Positions 52,986 through 61,100 of a DNA stretch of 64,000 nucleotides are shown here, one piece after another (within the stretch, counting starts at the first letter, position 1; every line of letters starts with the position of its first letter). Location: assembly GCA_963575745.1 (NCBI GenBank), contig CAUYUJ010001692.1:233501-297500 (forward strand), written 5' to 3'. Source of the stretch: Prorocentrum cordatum (Eukaryota > Sar > Dinophyceae > Prorocentrales > Prorocentraceae). The notes under the pieces were generated by a model, which worked only from the letters and a program-made list of their open reading frames with translations, did not search any database and was not told the DNA's origin. Both the position numbers and the translations under genes were made by a program.

Positions 52986-54858
52986 CTGGGAAAGGGGGCG
53001 GAAGAGGAGGGGGAGGAGGAGGGGGAGGGGGAGGAGGGAGAGGAGGAGAGGGACGATCACGACGGAGGACGGAGGGCGGAGGGCGGAGGAGGGAGGGGAT
53101 CGTCGAACCAAAAAACCATGGCCGCCCCCACCCGTTGTTGTTGATGGTGATGATGATGATGATGATGATGTCGGTGTTGATGGTGGTGCGCAGCGTGTTG
53201 GCTCAAAGACTCCAGGGGTCGATTGGAGCAACGCCCGCCGCTCACTCAGTAGCGCTGCTAGCTTGAAGGGGAACGCGGGTGGCGACATGAGCGCTGTTGA
53301 TCCAGCGCAGGTGGAGCAGGCGAAGCTGGCCCCGATCACCGCGGACACCCGTCGCAAGGCGCGCCGGGCTTTAAACGTGATGAAGGCTGCCGATCCGGAC
53401 TTCACGTTCACGGAGGACACCGTCGTCACCTGGCGTGCGCTCCGTGCAGTCCTGCCGAAGGAATCTCGCATCACTGCGAACCTTCTGAGGAGCCAGCAGT
53501 CCACTGTGCAACGCAAGGCCGCTGTGGGTAAGAAGTACCACATGCAGTACGAAGCCGCGTGCAAACATCCTGACCCCAGGGCCTTCCAGTACTTGGTGAA
53601 CCCGCGGGACGTCCCAGACTTGCCGTCGGGCGTTGACCCGGACGCCGTCTGGGTTGCCCAGTGGAAGTGCGACCCAGATTGGTTGGGAGGCGACGCGTGG
53701 CACATTAATTGCGAGGCTGCTGCCGTCCGGACGCTGACCCTGGATGACCAGGGGGGCTCGGGCGCGCCTCCGTCCCTCTCAGACCGCAGCCCCGGCGCGG
53801 ACGCGCCAAGCCCCGCCCCCGCTGGTGGAGGCGGGGGCTCGCCCCCGCAGGCGGAGCCCCGGACCGAGGGCGGAGGCTCGCCCCGGACCGAGGGCGGAGG
53901 CTCGCCCCGCGCCTCCGAGGCGGACGCGGCGAATGACTCTGGGGATGAGGACGTCGCGGTGACCATGAAGAAGCTCTGCGGGCATTTGAAGGCGCGCGCG
54001 GAGCAGCAGAGGATTGCGAAGGCGCACTTGAACGACACTGGTTCCGTGCAGTTTTGGGCGGAGCGCTTCGCCGCTGATTTGGTGAAGAAGACCCCCCCGC
54101 CTGCGCCGCGCGACGTGAGCGCGCAGACGTTCATCCTGAAGACGTTGCGGGGCGCGCCGTGTTACGACGACCTGGCGCCCTTCGCTGCCGTGATCGAGCG
54201 GTGGGTCAGCTGGCAGGGGAACGCGGCGCCCGTGGCGAGCTGGCAGCCTCTCGGCAGCGCCATTATCGAGCTGCACGCGACGCCCGTGCAGACCCAGATC
54301 GCTCTCGGGGCCCAGTTGGATTTCAAGGAGCAGCGGAAGTTCCTCTCCAGCCCGCTCGTGGCCGATCTCCAGCGCAAGCAGCTGGCCATGCAGATCGATG
54401 TCCTGAAGACGAGGTGCGCCCACGGCGTGGGCCCCGCCGCGGCCCGCGAGCAGGCTGGGGAACTCGTGAAGAACGCGGAGCGCATCGGGACGAAGAGCCA
54501 GATGCAGGAGGTCTCTTTGGCGCGCGCCATGGGCGGGACCATGCCAGAGGAGGAGAAAGTGGCGTACTTGGTCGCTGAGCCCGAGCGCTGGGAGACGCTT
54601 CGCCCCTGGTGGCCCAAGCACGAGTATTTCGACCATATGCACAAGGTGGTGAGCGGCGCCAAGAGCGGCGTGAAGGACATGGACCTCGACTTCTTCATTG
54701 AGTTTGCACCTCGCGTTTACGAGAGGGAGGAGCTGCTGAAGCTCGTGGCAAACCCGACCACGCGGGCAGTGTTGATGACGATGAAGAACTTGTCTGGGCG
54801 CGCCAGCGCGGCTACAGGCTCATCTGGCCAGACGGGTTTGGTCGCCAAGACGCTTTAG
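52903..54858 (+). CDS. 651-codon ORF, unknown protein
   Basis: ATG 52903 lies in repeat-derived sequence. The next in-frame ATG, 53287 (MSAVDPAQVEQAKLAPITAD), looks a better start and leaves 523 residues. From there: a helical domain with RKARRALNVMKAADPDFTFT and WRALRAVLPKESRITANLLR; a WVAQWKCDPDWLGGDAWHIN segment; a Gly/Pro-rich linker with three GGGSPRTE-type units (53825-53910); and a long helical C-terminal part with QRKQLAMQIDVLKTRCAHG and ARAMGGTMPEEEKVAYLVAE. It stops at TAG 54856-54858. No family recognised. The same frame re-opens directly after the stop. Confidence 0.6.
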   Translation: MSWFFCFVLVKNHDVLGGIGFFLGLSDVWERGRKRRGRRRGRGRRERRRGTITTEDGGRRAEEGGDRRTKKPWPPPPVVVDGDDDDDDDVGVDGGAQRVGSKTPGVDWSNARRSLSSAASLKGNAGGDMSAVDPAQVEQAKLAPITADTRRKARRALNVMKAADPDFTFTEDTVVTWRALRAVLPKESRITANLLRSQQSTVQRKAAVGKKYHMQYEAACKHPDPRAFQYLVNPRDVPDLPSGVDPDAVWVAQWKCDPDWLGGDAWHINCEAAAVRTLTLDDQGGSGAPPSLSDRSPGADAPSPAPAGGGGGSPPQAEPRTEGGGSPRTEGGGSPRASEADAANDSGDEDVAVTMKKLCGHLKARAEQQRIAKAHLNDTGSVQFWAERFAADLVKKTPPPAPRDVSAQTFILKTLRGAPCYDDLAPFAAVIERWVSWQGNAAPVASWQPLGSAIIELHATPVQTQIALGAQLDFKEQRKFLSSPLVADLQRKQLAMQIDVLKTRCAHGVGPAAAREQAGELVKNAERIGTKSQMQEVSLARAMGGTMPEEEKVAYLVAEPERWETLRPWWPKHEYFDHMHKVVSGAKSGVKDMDLDFFIEFAPRVYEREELLKLVANPTTRAVLMTMKNLSGRASAATGSSGQTGLVAKTL

Positions 54859-54963
54859 CGCGCGCTGTGCGCTGCGCGGCTGCACCTCCAGGGCAACGCC
54901 AACGTGGCGGCGCTCCCAGATCCCTTGAACGGCACGGAGGAGCAGCTTAAAGAGTGGGCTGAC

Positions 54964-55524
54964 ATGTGGGAGTGCATCGGGCAAGCGAACAAGGCGATTT
55001 TGGCCAAGGAGAGCACGTCGTTGGGCCCCTTGCTGCGGGCCTTGAAGGAGCACGCGGAGCAGGCGGCCAAGGCTGCGAAGGACGCGGCCAAGGCGACCGA
55101 GGACGCGGGTCAGCAGAGGAAGGACGAGAGCAAGGCGGGGAAGCGCCCCGCCGACGGCGCGGCGGCAGGCGCGCCAGACCCGAAGAAGGCCAGGAGTCCG
55201 CCGCTCCAGGTCGGCGACATCTTCTACCTCACCGTGATGAAGAAAAAAGAGGATTGGGAGAATTGCAAGGCTGAGGTCACGAGGATCTCGCCGCCGTCGC
55301 TGACCTCGGAGCTGACGGCAACTGTGGAGATGCTGGGGGGGAACAAGAAAGGCCGCAAGAGGGGTGTGCTGCTGACGCAGATCCGCTTGGCGGGCGATGG
55401 GGCCGCGGCCGCCAACGGAGCCCAGGCCGCCGCGCCGGGGGCCCCTGGCGGCGGCGCCGCGGCGCCGGAGGAGGCGCCGCTGGCGAACGTGGCGGCGGCG
55501 ATCCTCGGGGGCGACAGCGACTGA
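54964..55524 (+). CDS. Downstream in-frame ORF, basic protein, likely same gene
   Basis: The frame is open from the TAG at 54858; its first ATG is 54964. It reads MWECIGQANKAILAKESTSL, an Ala/Lys-rich helix (KEHAEQAAKAAKDAAKATED), a basic patch (KRPADGAAAGAPDPKKARSP), then VGDIFYLTVMKKKEDWENCK and an Ala/Gly-rich tail. It is in the same frame as the 651-codon ORF with only one stop between them, so the two may be one protein interrupted by a single nonsense codon or read-through. The FYLTV...DWENCKAEVT segment resembles YFTITDNPKWKDCKVT in ORF 2 of the 8.55-kb element. Confidence 0.5.
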   Translation: MWECIGQANKAILAKESTSLGPLLRALKEHAEQAAKAAKDAAKATEDAGQQRKDESKAGKRPADGAAAGAPDPKKARSPPLQVGDIFYLTVMKKKEDWENCKAEVTRISPPSLTSELTATVEMLGGNKKGRKRGVLLTQIRLAGDGAAAANGAQAAAPGAPGGGAAAPEEAPLANVAAAILGGDSD

Positions 55525-55599
55525 GGGGGGCTTCGGCTGAGCGCCGGGCCAGGGCGATTCTTACGACAGGTGTAACTAATTGGGCTGCCTCCGGAACGG

Positions 55600-55828
<229 letters not shown>

Positions 55829-56194
55829 GACAAGTAGGCGGACCAGGGTCCGTCCGCGAGGCGCACTGCGGTGCGACAACTCGCTGAACACTATTTGCGG
55901 CGGTGCAGCCTTTAGATACGAGGGCGGGCAACAAAAAAAACCCTCCCCCGGCGCAGTGCGACAGACGCAACAGACGGCGGACAGACGGTGATGATCTCAC
56001 CTGTCAGACCGCGTGAAGAAAGAGGCCCCAACAAGAAAGGCGACGTGCTGACACGTGGCTAGGCGGCTTGGCAGACCGCCAGTTGGGCGCTTGGCCGCAA
56101 AGCGGCGCGCAGTGACGGGGCACCCCCCGCCCCCACGCCCTGACACCGTGGACGCGGAGCCACGCGTACTCACGGGCAGGCAGAAAGGAGGAGA

Positions 56195-56551
56195 TTAGCG
56201 CGGGGCACCAGGTGGAGCGCCGCGGAACGATGACAGCATAGCTTGGATGGTGAGTGACGGCACGGCACCATCGGGCGAGGGCGTAAGCAGCTCGGCGAAG
56301 GCTCGCCCGGCGCTGTGGAGGCGCTGGAGTAGAGGGCCTTGGCGAGCTTGGGCGGCGGCGAGGTCCGCGGCGAGAGCAACGCACCTCTGCTGGAGAGCGG
56401 CCATAGCCTGGGACAGCTCGGTTTCGCGGTCGGTGAGGGGTGGCTGCTCAGTGCCAGCGGCCGCGGGCCGCGTGACAGGGGCGAGGTCCTCGGTGCGCCT
56501 ATCCAGATGGTGGACGCGTAGTACGGCACCCTGTATGCTGTCGTCCGTCAC
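56195..56551 (-). CDS. Possible C-terminal extension of the LINE, leucine-rich helix
   Basis: A frame different from the RNase H frame reads RVHHLDRRTEDLAPVTRPAA then LTDRETELSQAMAALQQRCV and ALAADLAAAQARQGPLLQRL, a heptad-like leucine pattern. It begins where the RNase H frame ends (56499-56551 overlap). It could be a shifted continuation of the same polyprotein or an independent small ORF. Confidence 0.35.
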   Translation of the reverse strand: MTDDSIQGAVLRVHHLDRRTEDLAPVTRPAAAGTEQPPLTDRETELSQAMAALQQRCVALAADLAAAQARQGPLLQRLHSAGRAFAELLTPSPDGAVPSLTIQAMLSSFRGAPPGAPR

Positions 56552-58163
56552 CCTTAGAAGGTGGCTGGCGGGGAACGCGCGGCCCCAGGGCTGGAGCCGC
56601 TAGGGCAACGCCCCGAGAGGTCGGGAGAGCCGCATCCTCTCGCTCAGCCACAATGGAAGCGTGAACGGGGTGCGAGGGCCTGTCTGGTTCAGTGCCCTGC
56701 GGGGGGGCTGAAGCCGCCCCCGCGGGCTGCCGCTGGTGGGGGGGCGGGGTGGTTTGTGCGGTGGGACCAATCATGATGCCGTGCGAGGGCTCTGAGGTCA
56801 GCCGCGTAGTAGGGTGGCGTCTCGGTAGGGCGGCAAGGTCGGCAGCATGGGGTGTCGGCGGTGCGTCGTCTATGCCACTCAGTCCGCGGGGGTCACCCAG
56901 GTCGTCGTCGGCGTCTTGGCGGTGACCGATAACGTCATATGGGGGCGATGTCGCTCTCGGAGACGGAGTCGCGGTAGGCGTCGAGAGGTTGCCCGACGGG
57001 GCAGGGTTTTCGCTGACTGGGCCGTCGTCCAAAACGTCAGATCCCCCACCGAAGCTGAACGGGTCGTCCTCCTGTTCGTCAGCGTCTTGGAGGTGAGCGG
57101 CGTTGTCATGTGGGTGCGATGCCGCTCTCGGTGGCGGAGTCGAGGGCGACGTGCGGATGCCCGACGGGGCAAGGTTGGCGCTGGCTGGCCCGTCGCCTAG
57201 GAAGTCCAGTCCCCCGCCGAAGCCGCACGGGTCGTCCTCCTGTTCGTCGAATATCGCCCGTTGGGCCTCGGCCCAGAGCTCGTCCGGGTTCTGTGGGATG
57301 TCTGGTCCAGCCGCGAGTGGTGCCTGGTCCGACAGCAGGGGGGTTGGTTCCATTTTGTTGAGTTCCGCAGCTGTAAACCCATCCCTGCGGTGTGGGAGCG
57401 GGAGTGTGCGGTGTCTACGCTCGTAGATGGCGACAGCGACCCCATGAGGCACGGTCGCTTGGCGATGTCGTGTTTTGGCAGCTTCGACAATGTCGTCTGG
57501 AAGGTTGTGAGTGCGCGCCGCCGTTGTGGCGAGGGCGTCAGCCTGACGATTGAACTCCTCCGCAATGGGCCCGATGAGCCCGAGGTCGATGCCCATGTCT
57601 CCCAGGTGGCTTGCGATTTTCTCGACGCGGAACATGTTGGGCTTGGCCATAACGCATCGGTGGATCTTTCCCCAGAGCTCCACGTGCGTGCCCTGCGGTG
57701 CTGAGTGTCCGTCGATGATACTTTGAAACCCATCGACCACCGCCTGGTTGTCCACGAAAACGTGTACGGGCCGTTCAGCACATGCCGTGAGGTGGACAAT
57801 GGCGAGGGTCTCCGCAAGCTGTGCGTTCTGCGTAATGCCGTGAACGCGTGCACTGTAGTTCATGCGGTGGTCGATGCCGTAGTAGACGCCGTAGCCCGCT
57901 CGTGCTAGCAATGGGATGGCTTGGTTGGTGCATGCACCGTCCGTGGCAGCGTAGACCCATGTCCAACCAGTGTCGTGGTCAAGGTAGGTAGTGTAGGAGT
58001 CCTGGGCTGAAGCCGCAGGATCTCCCTCAGGGGGGGGGCCGCGGCATGGGCTGAGGTAGCGGGTCCCTCGCGAGGTCGGCCTGCAGGTCGAGGAGGGCTG
58101 GGTCTTCATCGAAGAGCCCGCAGTGTCTTGTGTGCGGCGGAAGACGGGCCCACTGCTCGTCAC
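56499..58163 (-). CDS. LINE RNase H region with repeated C-terminal tail
   Basis: The frame overlaps the reverse transcriptase frame, which stops at 58027. The RNase H domain starts near 57990 with DTGWTWVYAATDGACTN, giving the first catalytic Asp; AETLAIVHL gives the Glu; VHVFVDNQAVVDG gives the second Asp; SHLGDMG the His; and NRQADALATTAA the last Asp. So the D-E-D-H-D set of RNase HI is complete. Next come two to three 56-residue repeats starting DEQEDDP (57250 down to about 56840) and a Pro-rich end. The join to the reverse transcriptase frame probably lies at a run of nine C (58031-58039), where a 1-base change would unite them. Confidence 0.75.
   Translation of the reverse strand: MTSSGPVFRRTQDTAGSSMKTQPSSTCRPTSRGTRYLSPCRGPPPEGDPAASAQDSYTTYLDHDTGWTWVYAATDGACTNQAIPLLARAGYGVYYGIDHRMNYSARVHGITQNAQLAETLAIVHLTACAERPVHVFVDNQAVVDGFQSIIDGHSAPQGTHVELWGKIHRCVMAKPNMFRVEKIASHLGDMGIDLGLIGPIAEEFNRQADALATTAARTHNLPDDIVEAAKTRHRQATVPHGVAVAIYERRHRTLPLPHRRDGFTAAELNKMEPTPLLSDQAPLAAGPDIPQNPDELWAEAQRAIFDEQEDDPCGFGGGLDFLGDGPASANLAPSGIRTSPSTPPPRAASHPHDNAAHLQDADEQEDDPFSFGGGSDVLDDGPVSENPAPSGNLSTPTATPSPRATSPPYDVIGHRQDADDDLGDPRGLSGIDDAPPTPHAADLAALPRRHPTTRLTSEPSHGIMIGPTAQTTPPPHQRQPAGAASAPPQGTEPDRPSHPVHASIVAEREDAALPTSRGVALAAPALGPRVPRQPPSKGDGRQHTGCRTTRPPSG
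56840..57250. repeat. 168-bp coding tandem repeat in the LINE tail
   Basis: GTCGTCCTCCTGTTCGTC occurs at 57231 and 57063 (168 bp apart) and a diverged unit begins near 56901. Units encode DEQEDDPxxFGGGxDxLxDG and an APSG...PRA segment. Confidence 0.8.
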
Positions 58164-61100
58164 TGATGAGGGTGGTGAGAGGGAGTCTTTCTCGGGCCCA
58201 GCACTTGCAGTCGCGGACAGTGTGCTCCTGAGTTTCCTCTTCCTCGTCGCAGTATCGGCAGATGGGGCTGGGGTCAGCTGACGTGTTTGATCGGGATCGT
58301 CGCTGTTGGGTGTGGTCCCCGCCCGACAGGTAGTTCAGGAGGAGCGCCAGCTGCCAGGCAGTGCATTTGGCTGCTCCTTTCGTTCGGGCGAGCCACGTGC
58401 TGGCGAAGAGGTCGAGGCCCTGTCTGACAGAGGCAAGGTATCCAAGGTCGTGACGCCGTGGCTTGATCCTCCTCAGAAAGGCTCTGCGTTGTGAGGCCCG
58501 CAGCATGTGAAGGAAGGCGTTTTGGGGTAAGTTCAGCCAGCTGATCTGGCAGCCCCAGTCGTCGTACATGATGCCAAATGTGGGCCAGGTCCAACGGAGC
58601 TGCTGGAGCGACTGGACGAGTCGTCCGACAGGTCCTCCACCAAACAGGGTCTGGACGTGGTGTTGGAGATCCCTGACGAGACCGCAGAGTGTAACGTCGC
58701 GGTTAACCTGTCGCCGCAGGCACAGGAAAGCTTCACGCTGCGTGATGGCGTCAATCTCCAGGGCGTGTCCTGGGACGCACACGGCCATGAGAGTCCAAAA
58801 CTCGACCCACTTGTTCCCCTTGGGGCGGATAGCCGCCTTGAGGGCGTGGTTGTAGGCAGTTTTGGCGGGGCCTGATGGGGCTTGAATGTCGGTGCCCGTG
58901 GTACAGACGCTGGCAGCAAGGGAACGGGCGTGCCGCGCCTTGATAAGCATCGGCGATGGGAGCTTGCCAATGCGCGGCAGGCGACTAGTCGCCCTCCGTA
59001 CACGGGCGTCAGCGGTGGCCGTGAGGTTAAGCGCGGCTGGAGCCGGCGCTGCCTCGGCGTTGATGTAACTCCCGACGAGCTTGAAGGAGTCGACCACGCG
59101 TAAGGGCCGTTCCGCCAGAGTGAGCTGGGTAACGGCGGCGTGAAGCTCGTCGGTGAGCGCCCACCCCGCCACTTTGCCAGGGTGAATGCGTTGACCTGAG
59201 AATCGATCAAACTTGGCGGTTTCGTCAAGAGATTTCTGCAACTCAGACGCGGTGTGGGTAGTGGAGTTGCTGTCGTCAACAAAGGTAGTGCTGAGTGATC
59301 GAGGAACGTATCGATGCTGTCTCTTTGTCCACACACACATGAGCAGCTTGATGTCGTCCAGGGACCATGAGCTTCCCTGGAGGTGACCGTTGGTCCTGAC
59401 CAATTCCTTAGAGTACGCTCCGTTCATGCGGATGTAGCGTTTGTGGCGACTGTAGAAGTTTCTGCGGACAGTGACGATGTCTTGGGGGCACCCCGCGTGA
59501 AGCGCAAGGTTAAGGCAGATGTCCGTGATGAGGTAGTCGAAACACTTCTGTCGGTCAAGGGCAGCCCCAGCTAAGGGCAGGAGTAAAGCCCTGGCGTGCT
59601 CGATGCGCAGGGCGAGAGAGGTGCTGACGTCCCCAATGGTAGCTTTGGGAACAGCGCCAAAGCTCGTGGCGTGGGTCCATCCTTTCCGCCAGTCCGTGAG
59701 GCTGCGGTAAGCTGGCGCTTCCCACGCATACATCCAAACGGAAAGCACCGAGAGAAGTCGTTGGTCCGTTGGGAGTTCGCCTCGGCCTTTTCGGAGGCAC
59801 GGGTTTGGCACATGAAGGAGGGGTTCTGGGATGGTGCCAGTGCGTTGCATAGCGCGTAAGACGCTGGCGAAGAGGCGAAGGATGTCGTCGGGTAACTCCT
59901 TAGCCTCCTTAGTTGTCCAGCCGTCAAGTCCCCCCGCACGGCACGGTGAACGGGTGCGAATAAAGTGGATGAGTTGGTCGTCGGTGAGGTGGAAAGGGGT
60001 CGCTGGTGATGGCGTAGGCAGCTCTTGTCGGTACTCGTCGTAGAAGTCAGCCCACGTCGGCATGGCTTCGGCGTCATGCCCCGCACGGGCGCGGTACCTG
60101 CCCAAGATGGGCTCCCAGGTGTCGACCATGAGCTTAAGCATGTCTTTGGTGTTAGCAACAATGGCGTTGGCAGGGAGAATGTCGGGGACCTGTGCAGGTG
60201 GTGGTTCACAAGTGTGGTCTTCGTCGTTGTCCGTATCGGGCGAACTACCGTCGCTGGGGCTGAAGCCGCCAGCTTCGGTGTCGGCGTCACTATCGTCCGT
60301 GCTAGCTTTGTCAGGTTTGAAGGCGTTGGTGTCGCAGTGGAGTTGTGTATCGTCGGGAGTGGTAGGCGTGCGGAGATACGCCGTGGGCGAGCTGTCAGCA
60401 GCCCGTGCGTATATGGCCGCCTTTCGCCCGCTTGGCTCGCGGACGCCGTCAGCCCATATCTTGATGCGTTCAGCTTTGGCACGGTTTGCACGTCGCGCCA
60501 GCTCTGAGTCGAGGTTTTGGATCAGACAGTCAAGATGCTCTCCGTGAGGTGCTGGCTCGTCGGGGGTCCAGGCCTCGGGAAAGGCTAGGAGAACCGTGGG
60601 ACGCAGCTTGTGACAGAGGAGGCGGGCCGCGGTCCACGTGCAGTCGATGCGCTGCGCCAGGTACGGCGGGATGGCACGGCAGTCTAAATGATGGTGCTGT
60701 CCGATGAAGCGAAGCCCACAAAGTTGCCGATGGAGCTTGCGCAGGCGGTTTATGTGTATCGTGGATGCACCGTAGGTGGGAAAAGCGCGGGGGACAACGG
60801 GTCGCTCCACGAACGTGGGCGTGCGCCCGTGCATGGTGGGGGGCTTCTTTTTTGGGTGGTCTGGCGGTGGAGGTGGCAGGTCGCGCAGACGGGTGAGATG
60901 GTACTCATGGCTGGCCTCGTTAGCCAGGGCGAACATGCGTTCCACATCGTCGCGTGTGTCGGCCTGCTCCATGCGGTCCTGGTATCGCCCAGCGATGAGG
61001 GTCCCTAATGCCTGCAGTTCGTGGCCCTCGTGAGCTCCATCGTTAGGGGGGTAGGGCGTGGGGGCAAGAAGGCGTCGGGCCGTATGGTCGAGGCGACTGA

